Shown: piece by piece, positions 49,069-59,500 of the stretch
Position numbering within the stretch: the stretch's first letter is position 1
How the letters are laid out: the number at the start of each line of letters is the position of its first letter
NCBI RefSeq assembly: GCF_003583765.1
Contig: NZ_QXQA01000007.1
Coordinates: forward strand, 62,001-126,000
Length of the DNA: 64,000 bases
Direction of reading: 5' to 3'
Source of the DNA: Paenibacillus nanensis
GTDB taxonomy: Bacteria; Bacillota; Bacilli; Paenibacillales; Paenibacillaceae
Made by a program: the position numbers and the translations under genes
The notes under the pieces: generated by a model
Seen by the model: only the letters and a program-made list of their open reading frames with translations
Database searches by the model: none
What the model was told of the DNA's origin: nothing

Positions 49069-52000
49069 GTGAAAAGTCGAATGAATCGTTTAGCAGCCAG
49101 AACCGCGGTATTGTTGTCCGTACTTATGACTTATTCGGTATTCGCAAGCGCGTGGACTGTAGAAGTCGGAAGAAGCTTTTCCACCGCGTATGCGGATAAC
49201 TCTTCGCGGGCGCCTGAAGAGGGAGCCGCGTCGAACGACCTTGCCCTATGGTACGACGAGCCGGCTGCAGCCTGGGAGACGGAGGCGCTGCCTATCGGCA
49301 ACGGACATATGGGCGGCATGGTATTCGGAGGCGTAGAGCAGGAACGCATTCAGTTCAATGAAAAGACCTTATGGAGCGGCGGACCGGGAGCGGACCCGAA
49401 TTATCAATATGGAATAAAAGACGGAGCTCAAGGCCATGTGAACACAATCCGCCAATTGCTAAAGGAAGGGAAAATAAATGAAGCCAGGTCGCTGTTAAGC
49501 CGAGTTACGGGTGTCATGGGGGCTAATGATTATTCATTTGGCGCGTTTCAGGCCTTTGGCGATATTTACCTGGATTTCGGCAAGCAGACCGCGTTTACCG
49601 TAACGGCCAGCTCGTCTAATCCCGCTTACGGCGAAGGAATCGAGAAGCTGACGGACGGCTCCATCGACACGAAATGGTATTCGGGAGCCGAAGGCCGTCC
49701 TCCTTTCTGGATTCAATGGGAATATTCGGAGCCTAGTGTCGTGACCGGTTATTCTTTAACATCGGGGAACGATGTGCCGGACCGCGACCCGAAGGATTGG
49801 ACTTTGAAGGGCTCCAACGACGGAGCGGAGTGGACCTTGCTCGACACAAAAACGAATGAGCAGTTTGCTTCGCGCAAATTAACAAAAACGTATAGCTTCG
49901 CGAATGAGACCGCCTATAAATATTACAAGTTCGATCTTACGACAAAAGGCGGCGCCCAAATTCAATTAGCCGAGCTGAAGCTGAACGGACCGGATGCGGA
50001 GCCGGAGGCGTATGCCAATTACCGCCGGGAGCTGGACATTCAGGACGCGATGGCAAGAGTGTCCTACACCCAAAACAGCGTGCGTTACAAGAGGGAATAC
50101 TTCCTCAGCTATCCCGACAAGGCGATGGTTATGCGGTTAACGACGGACAACAAAGAACCGCTAAGCTTCGACGTGCGCATGACAGGCGCCCAGCCTTCCC
50201 ACTCCGTAGCCGCACAGGGCAGCGATACGCTTATTCTAAGCGGTTTAGTGCCCAGCAATAAGATGGCCTATGAGGCTCAGCTCAAGGTGCGCAGTGAAGG
50301 GGGAACCGTAATGGCGGCGGACGGGAAAATTTCTGTTGAAGGCGCCGATGCGGTAACCATTGTTATGTCGGCGGCAACCGATTACGCAAATGATTTTCCA
50401 GCCTACAAAAGCAAGGTGACGCCAAAGGCTAAGGTAGAGGCCGTCATGAGCGCTGCTGCGGATAAATCCTACGAGCAGCTGCGCAGCGCCCATTTAGCCG
50501 ATTACCGGGAGCTGTTCCATCGCGTGTCGTTGGACTTGGGCGGCGAGCCCCCCGCTATTCCAACCGATGAGCTGTTAAACCGCTACAAAACAAACACCGG
50601 CTCAGAGATGGAAAAAAGAACGTTGGAGGCGCTGTTTTTTCAATATGGCCGCTATCTGCTCATTGCGTCATCGCGCGAAGGATCGCTCCCCGCGAACCTG
50701 CAGGGGGTATGGAATCAAGCGAACAATCCGCCATGGAACAGCGATTACCATACGAATATTAACGTGCAAATGAACTACTGGCCGTCCGAGGTCGTAAATC
50801 TGGCCGAAACGGATATTCCCTATATCGACTATATCGATTCGCTGCGCGAGCCGGGCCGCGTAACCGCGCAAAGACATCATGGCATCGAAGGAGAGGGCTG
50901 GGTCGTGCATACCGTCAACAACCCGTTCGGTTATACGGCGCCAGGCTCCGACTTCTACTGGGGCTGGTCCCCAGCGGCAAACGCGTTTATGGTTCAGCAG
51001 GTGTGGGATCATTATGCGTTTAGCGGGGATGAGCAGCTGTTAGAGGAGAGGCTGTACGACATTATAAAAGAAACGACGCTGTTCTGGACCAAATATCTCG
51101 TGGAAGATACGGACGGCAGCTTGGTGTCCTCGCCTTCGTATTCGCCGGAGCAAGGGGATGTCGGGATCGGCGTTTCCTATGATCAAGAGCTGATCTGGGA
51201 GCTGTTCACCCAATTTATAAAAGCCAGCGAAATCCTTGGCGTGGACGAGGAGCTTCGAGCGAAAGTAAAAACGATGCGCGACCGGCTGTGGCTGCCGCAG
51301 GTCGGCGCATGGGGACAGGTGCAGGAATGGAAGGGCGAGCTGGACGACCCGTCGAATCAGCATCGCCACATCTCTCATCTAATTGGCTTATATCCCGGGA
51401 CTCTCATCAATGAGGTCGAAACGCCGGAGCTGTTCAAAGCGGCAAGAGTGACCTTGAATGCCCGTGGAGACGGCGGCACGGGGTGGAGCAAGGCGAACAA
51501 AATCAATTTGTGGGCGCGAATGCTGGACGGCGACCGCGCGCATAAGCTGCTTGGGGAGCAGCTGAGAGGAAGCACCTTGCCTAATTTGTTTGATACGCAT
51601 CCGCCGTTCCAGATAGACGGCAACTTCGGCGCCACCTCAGGGATCGCGGAGATGCTGCTGCAAAGCCATACCGGAACGATCGACCTGCTTCCCGCTTTAC
51701 CCGCTGATTGGGCGGCAGGCAGCGTAGAAGGACTTGTCGCAAGAGGCGCCTTTGAGGTGGATATAAAGTGGAAAGGTACCATTCTACGTGAAGCGGTCAT
51801 TACGTCCAAGAAAGGAAACGAGGCGCGCGTCAAATACAAACATTTTACCCAAGAAGACGCGATCGTGGTGGTTAGCGCCGATCGGAATCAACCCGTGCCT
51901 TATACGGTCAATGGCGATGTCCTTTCGTTTGCGACACAGCCGGGCGGGCAGTACAAAATCATCTCGCGTGTAGAGACGCCTGCTCCGCCGATTAAAATTG

Positions 52001-52986
52001 ACGACCGTGACTCCTCTATCACATATACGGGAACTTGGAGCCCGTACAGCAATCCAAGCAATTATTTGGGAACCGAAAGCTTCAGCAATCAACCTGGGGC
52101 CACGGCCGAATTGACGTTCACTGGAACTGCCATTACATTCATTAGTGCGCTTCAGCCGAATCACGGACGATTCGATGTCTACCTCGACGGAGAGCTCGCA
52201 GCCGAAAATATTGACGGTTATGCGCCTTCGACCATCAAGCAGCAGGTCCTGTTCGAGAGAGACAATCTCCCAGGGGGCGTTCATACGATTAAAGTGGTCG
52301 TAAAAGGAACAAAAAACACGGCGTCATCGAACACCATTGCGATGGTGGACGCTTTTGAATATGTGCCCTATGAGGAGGATGACGAGGAATTGCCGGCGGC
52401 TGCTTTAACCGGTCCAGCGTCTGTTGAGAGCATGGAACCATTTAAGATACAGCTCGGCTTTAAAAATCTTCAGGAAGAGGTATTTGCCCAGGATATTCAG
52501 TTGGCTTATGATGCCGATCGTTTTGAATTTGTTTCAGCCGTGAGTGCAATCGATGGCGTTCAAGTATTAGAGTCAAAGCAAACCGCCCAAGGCGTATTGC
52601 GTCTCATTGTGGCCAGTGTGGGAGAAGAGCATGGAATAGCGGAGGATTCGCAGGTTGCGGAACTGACCTTCCGCGCTAAAGCGGTAGATGAGCGAACGAC
52701 AAGCACAATAGCGGTTACGGCTGTTCTGCTGGGAGACGCAGAGGGACATGAGACGGCGGCTGGAACAGCGCCCTTGGCTATCGAGGTAACGCCTCTTCAA
52801 AAAGGCAATCCGGATATGAACGGTGACGGAAAAGTGTCGATCGGCGACCTCGGTATGATTGCCGCGCATTACGGCAAGGATGCCAGCAGTCCGGATTGGG
52901 AGCAAATCAGAATAGCGGATGTAGACGGCAATCAAAGAGTTGATATCCTTGATATGGCTCTCGTTGCCCGCAAAATACTCGAATAA
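49069..52986 (+). CDS. GH95 alpha-L-fucosidase with inserted CBM32-like domain, cohesin and dockerin
   Basis: A 1305-residue secreted enzyme, probably an alpha-1,2-fucosidase. The signal peptide ends around TAYA. The GH95 N-terminal sandwich begins [20 protein letters not shown] and is interrupted at about 173-313 by an F5/8C domain before it resumes at [16 protein letters not shown]. The barrel carries the Asn pair in [11 protein letters not shown] and E694 in SYSPEQG, the likely general acid by analogy with characterised GH95 enzymes. A jelly-roll domain (970-1105), a cohesin (1112-1240) and a dockerin (1249-1305) follow. It starts with GTG 49069 behind GAGGAGGGG; an in-frame TTG at 49039 falls in the terminator U-run. 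It is the last gene of the array before a strong terminator. Confidence 0.92.
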   Translation: MKSRMNRLAARTAVLLSVLMTYSVFASAWTVEVGRSFSTAYADNSSRAPEEGAASNDLALWYDEPAAAWETEALPIGNGHMGGMVFGGVEQERIQFNEKTLWSGGPGADPNYQYGIKDGAQGHVNTIRQLLKEGKINEARSLLSRVTGVMGANDYSFGAFQAFGDIYLDFGKQTAFTVTASSSNPAYGEGIEKLTDGSIDTKWYSGAEGRPPFWIQWEYSEPSVVTGYSLTSGNDVPDRDPKDWTLKGSNDGAEWTLLDTKTNEQFASRKLTKTYSFANETAYKYYKFDLTTKGGAQIQLAELKLNGPDAEPEAYANYRRELDIQDAMARVSYTQNSVRYKREYFLSYPDKAMVMRLTTDNKEPLSFDVRMTGAQPSHSVAAQGSDTLILSGLVPSNKMAYEAQLKVRSEGGTVMAADGKISVEGADAVTIVMSAATDYANDFPAYKSKVTPKAKVEAVMSAAADKSYEQLRSAHLADYRELFHRVSLDLGGEPPAIPTDELLNRYKTNTGSEMEKRTLEALFFQYGRYLLIASSREGSLPANLQGVWNQANNPPWNSDYHTNINVQMNYWPSEVVNLAETDIPYIDYIDSLREPGRVTAQRHHGIEGEGWVVHTVNNPFGYTAPGSDFYWGWSPAANAFMVQQVWDHYAFSGDEQLLEERLYDIIKETTLFWTKYLVEDTDGSLVSSPSYSPEQGDVGIGVSYDQELIWELFTQFIKASEILGVDEELRAKVKTMRDRLWLPQVGAWGQVQEWKGELDDPSNQHRHISHLIGLYPGTLINEVETPELFKAARVTLNARGDGGTGWSKANKINLWARMLDGDRAHKLLGEQLRGSTLPNLFDTHPPFQIDGNFGATSGIAEMLLQSHTGTIDLLPALPADWAAGSVEGLVARGAFEVDIKWKGTILREAVITSKKGNEARVKYKHFTQEDAIVVVSADRNQPVPYTVNGDVLSFATQPGGQYKIISRVETPAPPIKIDDRDSSITYTGTWSPYSNPSNYLGTESFSNQPGATAELTFTGTAITFISALQPNHGRFDVYLDGELAAENIDGYAPSTIKQQVLFERDNLPGGVHTIKVVVKGTKNTASSNTIAMVDAFEYVPYEEDDEELPAAALTGPASVESMEPFKIQLGFKNLQEEVFAQDIQLAYDADRFEFVSAVSAIDGVQVLESKQTAQGVLRLIVASVGEEHGIAEDSQVAELTFRAKAVDERTTSTIAVTAVLLGDAEGHETAAGTAPLAIEVTPLQKGNPDMNGDGKVSIGDLGMIAAHYGKDASSPDWEQIRIADVDGNQRVDILDMALVARKILE

Positions 52987-53032
52987 ATCGTTATTGCCCG
53001 GAAAATAATGGGTGCATGCAACAGCCGAAGGA

Positions 53033-53071
53033 GGAGATGTATGGGAGTTTAACATACATCTCCTTTTTTTT
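53033..53071 (+). terminator. Strong terminator closing the enzyme array
   Basis: GGAGATGTATG (53033-53043) pairs perfectly with CATACATCTCC (53053-53063), followed by eight T residues. Confidence 0.92.
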
Positions 53072-53096
53072 GGGGGAGTTAGTTCGCAATTAAGTA

Positions 53097-53158
53097 CAAA
53101 AATGATCAAGTTCACTACAAAAGAGATCATGTGATGGCGCTTTTGCAGGTTATATAAT
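53097..53158 (+). promoter_or_regulatory. Direct-repeat activator site and -10 (site P4)
   Basis: CAAAAATGATCA (53097) and CAAAAGAGATCA (53118) are 21 bp apart. TATAAT at 53153-53158 is 35 bp after the second half-site. It drives the second sugar importer and possibly the GH84 gene. Confidence 0.72.
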
Positions 53159-53171
53159 GAAAGCGCTAATT
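53158..53171 (+). promoter_or_regulatory. cre-like box overlapping the start of transcription
   Basis: TGAAAGCGCTAATT matches the left and central part of the CcpA consensus (11 of 14) and directly follows the -10 of P4, so bound CcpA would block initiation. Confidence 0.5.
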
Positions 53172-53248
53172 GGGACTAAACACCTAGAGCGCCAAAAAAA
53201 AGGCTAGATGTAAGAAAGATGAACATCACTTTGGGGAGGTTACATGTT

Positions 53249-54613
53249 ATGAAAAGCAAGCTAAGAAAAAAAGTAACAGGGGGGCTCGCGCTATCCCTCG
53301 TCCTGCTGGCTTTGTCAGGATGCGGCGGTAACAGCGCGAATAACAACAATCAAGCGTCGGAGTCGCCATCGCCGTCGTCATCTGCCGCTGCAACGGAAGC
53401 GCCGAGCGGAGAAGCAAAAATTTCCGGCGATTTCGAAATCCAATACTTTGTCGGCGGTTACGGCGATGCGTGGTGGAAAGAAATGATCGGCGAATTCAAG
53501 GCGATGTATCCGGATCTGAACATCAAGGAGTCGGCCGGTTCCCAGATTAACGAACAAATGAAACCGCGCTGGATTCAAGGCGACCCGCCGGATGTTGTCT
53601 ACATCGACGGCGCCGGCTCGAACGAAACGCAGATGGTACAGGACGACCAGCTGATGGACATTACGGACTGGGTGAAGGACGCGCAAAATGTGGATGGCGA
53701 AAATCTGGTCAGCAACTTAATCGCGCCTCCGCAAGACTACAACGGTAAAAACTACACTATCCCTTTAGTATTCGGCTCGTGGGGCACCTTCTATGACGCC
53801 AAGCTTTTTGAGGACAAAGGCTGGACGGTTCCAACCGATTGGGACAGCTTCCTGGCGACGAGCGAAAAAATTAAAGCGGAGGGCATTAACCCGTACATCC
53901 ACACGGGCAAATATCCGTACTACATCGTCGGCGGGCTTCTAAACTCCGGATTTGTCTCCGAGAATGGCGATAATGCGCAAATCTTAAAGGATCAAGAAGC
54001 GGCCAAAGAAAACTCCTTCAATAATGACGCGGTTAGAAAAACGCTGGAGAAGGTCGTTGAGATGCGCGATAAAGGCCTTATCGATAACGCCTCCTTCGGC
54101 ATGAACCATACGGATTCCCAAATGCTGTTCCTCCAGCATAAGGACGCGATGATCCCTAACGGGCTCTGGCTGGAGAACGAAATGAGCAAGGACACGCCGG
54201 AAGGCTTCAAATTCGGCTTTATTCCTTCCGTGATGCAGAACGCAGGCGGCAAATATGTTGCGATTCCTTATACCAGCAATATCGCTATCGCGAAAAAGGC
54301 GAAAAACCCCGAGGCGGCAAAAGCATTTATCGAGTTCATCTTCACGAAAAAAGCGGCCGTTCGCTGGGCTGAGCTGACAGGCGCGCTAATGAACGTAAAG
54401 GCCGACCTTGAAACCTCGAGCGCAAGCGATGTTGTAAAAACAGCCATGAATTATTTTAACGGAAGCGACACGATCGTTGCCCCGGTCTTCAAATTGAATG
54501 CGGATCTCGAGCAGGCGCAGAATGACGCGACGATCGCGCTTCTCCAAGGTACCATTACCGCGGATGAGTGGATCGACAGGATGGAAAAAGCGGCGGCTAA
54601 AGTCCGCGGTTAA
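53249..54613 (+). CDS. Sugar-binding lipoprotein of the second ABC importer
   Basis: A 454-residue solute-binding lipoprotein. The signal peptide ends in the lipobox LSGC, followed by an Asn/Ser/Pro-rich linker. The fold begins ISGDFEIQYFVGGYGDAWW; features such as GDPPDVVYIDGAG and WLENEMSKDTPEGFKFGF recall the NgcE group that binds N-acetylglucosamine and diacetylchitobiose, which is a tentative match. ATG 53249 has GGGGAGG nine bases upstream. It sits under promoter P4, shared in design with the enzyme array, so I infer that it takes up oligosaccharides released by those enzymes. A hairpin separates it from its permeases, typical of a binding protein made in excess. Confidence 0.92.
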   Translation: MKSKLRKKVTGGLALSLVLLALSGCGGNSANNNNQASESPSPSSSAAATEAPSGEAKISGDFEIQYFVGGYGDAWWKEMIGEFKAMYPDLNIKESAGSQINEQMKPRWIQGDPPDVVYIDGAGSNETQMVQDDQLMDITDWVKDAQNVDGENLVSNLIAPPQDYNGKNYTIPLVFGSWGTFYDAKLFEDKGWTVPTDWDSFLATSEKIKAEGINPYIHTGKYPYYIVGGLLNSGFVSENGDNAQILKDQEAAKENSFNNDAVRKTLEKVVEMRDKGLIDNASFGMNHTDSQMLFLQHKDAMIPNGLWLENEMSKDTPEGFKFGFIPSVMQNAGGKYVAIPYTSNIAIAKKAKNPEAAKAFIEFIFTKKAAVRWAELTGALMNVKADLETSSASDVVKTAMNYFNGSDTIVAPVFKLNADLEQAQNDATIALLQGTITADEWIDRMEKAAAKVRG

Positions 54614-54632
54614 TGCGACCTCTCAACCTTCT

Positions 54633-54668
54633 AACAATCAGAGGACGATGCTCCTCTGATTGTTCTTT
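54633..54668 (+). terminator. Hairpin attenuator between binding protein and permeases
   Basis: AACAATCAGAGGA (54633-54645) pairs perfectly with TCCTCTGATTGTT (54652-54664), followed by CTTTC. The U-run is weak, consistent with partial termination or 3'-end protection. Confidence 0.6.
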
Positions 54669-54692
54669 CAAATCTTAAGGGAGGCATTAAAC

Positions 54693-55610
54693 ATGGCTGC
54701 GATGACGAAAAAATTAAGGCCCGCAAGCTCTTGGAGGCGGAAGCTGTTTATGGCCAGTTTCCTGCTGCCGACATTCGTGTTATTCTCCGTGTTTACGATT
54801 TATCCCCTACTCCGCGGACTCTATCTAAGCTTCTTCGATTGGTCAGGCGGTTCGGAAACGATGAGTTTTATCGGTATGGATAATTACAAAGAGCTTTTCA
54901 CTGATCCGATCATACCCACTGCGATCGCTAATGATTATTTTCTGATCTTTTGGAAGGTTATCCTCATCCTATTGTTTGCCGTGTTTTTCGCTGTGGCTCT
55001 GACGAGGCTGAAGCTGAAAGAATACGGATTTTACCGCGTTGTCTTTTTCCTTCCGAACATCATTTCCGTTGTCGTTATCGGCGTATTATGGAGCTTTATT
55101 TATAACCCGAGCTTAGGCTTCCTGAATGCTTTCCTCTCGCTGTTCACCGATACGCCGGTCACGACGAACTGGCTGGGCTCCGCCGGATCCGCGATATGGT
55201 CATTGCTTCCTCCAAGCGTATGGGCGGGAATCGGATTTTATATGCTGCTTATTATCGCTTCCATTCTAGCGATTCCGAGTTCCCTGTACGAGGCGGCCAG
55301 CATTGACGGGGCGGGGGAATGGAAGCAGTTTACAACCATTACCATGCCTCTCATTTGGGAACAGTTCAAAACATCGGTCATCCATATTACGATTACGACG
55401 CTTAACGGTTCTTTTATTATCGTAAAGCTGATGACAGAAGGCGGGCCAGATAATCAAACGCAGGTGCTTGGCTACTACTTGTACCAGATGGGCTTCAAAC
55501 AGTTCCATATGAGCTACGGCGCGACAATCGGCGTTTTAATATTAATCCTATCCCTGTTGACAACCTTGATTCTGCAAAGAATTCTTCATCGGGAGACAAT
55601 CGAAATGTAA
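54693..55610 (+). CDS. Sugar ABC transporter permease (MalF type)
   Basis: A 305-residue CUT1 permease with six predicted helices and the EAA loop (YEAASIDGAGEWKQFTTITMP, about 202-222). ATG 54693 has GGGAGG upstream. It is followed 12 bp later by the partner permease. No ATPase gene accompanies it, so a shared MsmX-type ATPase is expected. Confidence 0.93.
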   Translation: MAAMTKKLRPASSWRRKLFMASFLLPTFVLFSVFTIYPLLRGLYLSFFDWSGGSETMSFIGMDNYKELFTDPIIPTAIANDYFLIFWKVILILLFAVFFAVALTRLKLKEYGFYRVVFFLPNIISVVVIGVLWSFIYNPSLGFLNAFLSLFTDTPVTTNWLGSAGSAIWSLLPPSVWAGIGFYMLLIIASILAIPSSLYEAASIDGAGEWKQFTTITMPLIWEQFKTSVIHITITTLNGSFIIVKLMTEGGPDNQTQVLGYYLYQMGFKQFHMSYGATIGVLILILSLLTTLILQRILHRETIEM

Positions 55611-55622
55611 TGAGGTGTACAA

Positions 55623-56492
55623 ATGAATGAGCTGTCAATCAACAGGCCGAGGCGGCGGATCGTTTCGAAAACGATCGTTCGTTTTTTCCTCTTGCTATGG
55701 TCTGCGGTTGTCCTATATCCGGTGATATGGACGTTTCTAACTTCTCTGAAGGACAATCAAATGGTTATGCTGGGCAAGCCTTGGGATTTGCCAAGCGCGC
55801 TCCGCTTCGAAAACTATTCGAACGTATGGAACCGCGCGCATTTCGGCGATTATTTCTTCAATTCGCTGATCGTTACGGTCGGAAGTATCGCCTTGTCCAT
55901 GGCGCTCGCCGCCACGACAGCGTATATATTGGCCCGATTCCGGTTTAAGGGAAGAGGCCTCCTCTACTTCGCCTACATCGCCTCGATGATGATCCCGACA
56001 ACGCTCGGATTGATTCCTTTGTTTTTTTTGCTGAGCGATCTGCAGCTGGACAATACGTTAACGGGGCTCGTTCTCGTTTATTCCGTTGGCACAATCGGAA
56101 TATTGCCTTTTGCTATTTTTTTCTTAATCGGCTTCTATCAATCGCTGCCCAAGGAACTAGAGGAGGCGGCAACGATAGACGGCTGTACGGATTACGGCAT
56201 CTTCTTCCGCATCATGCTGCCTTTATCGAAGCCGGGATTAATTACGGTTGGCATTATGAATACGCTGACCGTGTGGAATGAATACATCATGGCTACTGTA
56301 TTGACCAATAATCCGGAGAAATACACCGTCCCGGTAGGGATCGCCATTATGCAGGCGGAAATGCAATATCGGACCGAATGGGGGCCGCTGTTTGCCGGAC
56401 TTGCGATTTCAATGCTCCCTGTTATTCTGATGTACATGATTTATCAGAGACAAATTACAGGCGGGCTGACGGCCGGCGCTTTGAAGGGGTGA
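55623..56492 (+). CDS. Sugar ABC transporter permease (MalG type)
   Basis: A 289-residue CUT1 permease with six predicted helices, the EAA loop LEEAATIDGCTDYGIFFRIMLP (about 178-199) and the family C-terminus ITGGLTAGALKG. It begins 12 bp after the previous permease stop, so the two are cotranscribed. The GH84 gene follows 100 bp later. Confidence 0.93.
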   Translation: MNELSINRPRRRIVSKTIVRFFLLLWSAVVLYPVIWTFLTSLKDNQMVMLGKPWDLPSALRFENYSNVWNRAHFGDYFFNSLIVTVGSIALSMALAATTAYILARFRFKGRGLLYFAYIASMMIPTTLGLIPLFFLLSDLQLDNTLTGLVLVYSVGTIGILPFAIFFLIGFYQSLPKELEEAATIDGCTDYGIFFRIMLPLSKPGLITVGIMNTLTVWNEYIMATVLTNNPEKYTVPVGIAIMQAEMQYRTEWGPLFAGLAISMLPVILMYMIYQRQITGGLTAGALKG

Positions 56493-56506
56493 TCGAATAA
56501 ACGAAT

Positions 56507-56547
56507 AGCGGCGCGGCAGTTCTCCAGTAACCGTCACGCCGCTTATT
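56507..56547 (+). terminator. Weak hairpin after the importer operon
   Basis: AGCGGCG (56507-56513) pairs with CGCCGCT (56537-56543), followed by TATTT. The loop is long, so termination is probably partial. Confidence 0.4.
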
Positions 56548-56592
56548 TGCGGTCAGGCTGTGCTAATAATAGGACGGAAAGGTTGAGATGAA

Positions 56593-59500
56593 ATGTCCAA
56601 AAAGACGTTCAGTCTTCTGGCCGGTATCCTCATGTTTACAGGCGTATTCACCGGCTCGGCGGGCGCAACGCAAGGCGCGGTGAATAATGAACCGGCCTCG
56701 GCCCCTTACGAAATTTATCCTCTCCCGCAGAACAGCGTTTACAGCGGAGCCGCCTTCACGATAACCGATGAACTAAACGTCGTTATTGAAAGCGCTATCG
56801 ACGATTATACCGAGGACTTTCTGGCGGACATCTTGCGCGAGAATGCGATCGAAGCAACGGTATCGGCTGCCGTTGTCCAACATAAAACCAATATTCTAAT
56901 CGGCGTAAAAGATTCCGAGGGCTACGTTGATGCTTACTTTGACGACCAAATCGATTATGACGCCGGCATCTTTGCGAATCAGGATGCATACGTGCTGGAG
57001 ATTGACGATCAGGAGGAAGCGGCGGACCATATCGCGATTCTAGGCGCGGATACGGATTCCGCTTATTATGCGCTCGCCACGCTCAAAATGATTTTGGATC
57101 AGACACCGGACCGCGAGGTTCAAGAAATAAAAATTGAGGATTTCACCGACACCCGTTTCAGAGGCTTCATTGAAGGCTTCTATGGATTTCCGTGGTCGCA
57201 CGAGGACCGGATAAGTCTTATGCGTTTCGGCGGGACGATAAAGATGAACTCGTATATTTTCGCGCCGAAGGACGACAAGTACCACAACTCGGCGTGGAGA
57301 ACGCTATATCCTGCGGAGGAGCTCGCCAAAATTAAAGAGCTGGTCGATGTCGGACACGAATCCAAAACGCAGTTCGTATGGGCGATCCATCCCGGCTTTA
57401 ATATGATCAACTGGAACAATTACGAGGCTGAGCTTGCAACGCTGGTTGCGAAGCTGGAGCAGCTTTACGGCATCGGCGTTCGCCAATTCGGCTTGTTCAT
57501 GGACGATATAAGCACGTCCCAATCGTTAACGGACAAGGATAAGCATGTCAAGCTTATAACCGACGTGGCGAATTGGGCGGCAAGCAAGGAGGATGTCAGG
57601 TCGCTCATCTATTGTCCGCCGTTCTATAACCAAAGCTGGACGGGTGAAGGAGGCAAGCCTTATCTGCAGGCGCTTAGTCAAGTGCCTCAAAATGTAGAGA
57701 TCATGTGGACGGGCAGAGGCGTCGTCGGAACCGTCAACACGGCCGATATGCAATGGCCGAAGGACGCGCATGGCAGAGATCCTTACGTATGGCTCAATTG
57801 GCCGGTTAATGACTACAAAGATTCCAGGCTGATGCTCGGCAAGGGAGAGGTTCTTGTGCCAGGCGCTCATAATATTGCCGGTGTCGTATCGAACCCGATG
57901 GGGCACGCCGAGCTGTCCAAAATTGCCTTGTTTGCCGTTGCGGACTACACCTGGAATGTTGATGGCTTTAACGCCGACAAGAGCTGGGCCGATTCCTTCG
58001 ATTATGTAGCCCCCGAAGCTGCATCAGAGCTTCATGCCATCGCCAATCATCTTAGCGATCCGTCGCCAAGCGGTCATGGTCTTGTCGTTGGAGAGTCGGA
58101 GAATATCAAGGAAGAGCTTCAAGCATTTCTTGCCCGGTACGCGAACGGTCAATCGGTAACGGAGGCGGGCCGAACCTTAATCGAAGAGTTCGACCGTGTG
58201 CGGGGCGCGATCGAATCCTTCCGGGCGAACAGCCAAAATCCGGCGATGCTGGAGGAAATCGAGCCCTGGCTGGGCAGCCTTGTTTATGTTCTTCAAGCGG
58301 ATAAATCGGTTGTCTTGTCTGCCATGGCGGTTCAAGCCGGGGAGCTGGACAAAGCGTGGCAGGAGCTGGCTCAAGCGACCAGCGCGATGGCCGCGTCGAA
58401 GTCGTTCAAAATTAAAAAGCTGAACGCTCCGGATGTCACCGTCGAAGCAGGCGCGAAGCGTCTCGTTCCGTTCGCGCAGGAACTGCTGAGCAGGCTGGAT
58501 GCGCAGATTTATTCCTCGATTGATCCGGGCTTTGTCATCCCGACCGCGATAAGCTCTTACGGTTCGGTTAACGGTCTGAACAGAATGGTGGACGGCGACC
58601 TAAGCACGATTGTGTATATGCAAATTCTTCAAAAAAATGGCGACTGGTTCGGCGTTGACTTAGGAAAAACCATTCAAGTAAACGACGTTACCATTACGCA
58701 GGGGCGTACGGACAGCGATCATGACATTTTCCAACGCGGGATATTGGAGTATTCCGCCGACGGTCAGACATGGACGGCGATTGGAGAGGAAAGATCCGGC
58801 TTCAAAATTGCCGTGAAGGAGCTTGAGCTGGAAGCAAGGTACGTTCGATACCGGTTGACCCATGCGGGCGTTCCCGGCGGAAAGCCCGATCTGTGGACCG
58901 CTGTCAGGGAATTTACGGTCAATGAGAATAGAGGAAAAGCCAGCGTCTACACGAATGTGCCCGCGCTAAAGGATACGGCCGTTATTTCATCGCCGGTATC
59001 GGCAGAGCTAGCGGATATCGGCTCGCTTACTTTGCAGCCTTCGGAATATATAGGCATGAAGCTCCCAGCCATTGAACAGATCGTAGAGATTACGTCGGCA
59101 AGCGGGAATGCGAATATCGCTCTGGAATCATCCGAGAATGGCGTAGAATGGACTTCGGTTCCCGCTGCTCAGCCATACAGTAATGCCGCGTATTTCCGGC
59201 TCATCAACAAAAGCGATCAGGCGGTTACCTTCGATCTCGGCCGATTGTCGGTGAGGATGAATACGTTCGCTGAGCCGGCCGTTTCGCATAATTACGGAAG
59301 CGTCTATCAAGGCAATATCGCGCAAGTTTACAATGCCGATTTGGTCAATAAGGTATGGTTCGGCAGCAACCAAACAGCCGGAAAATACGTGCAGATCGAT
59401 CTAGGCGGCGTCGTGAACGTACACAACGTTGCCGTCGTCATTAACGACGGCGAAGGCGATTACTTCCGCCGGGGAGACCTTCAGCTGTCGTTGGATGGTC

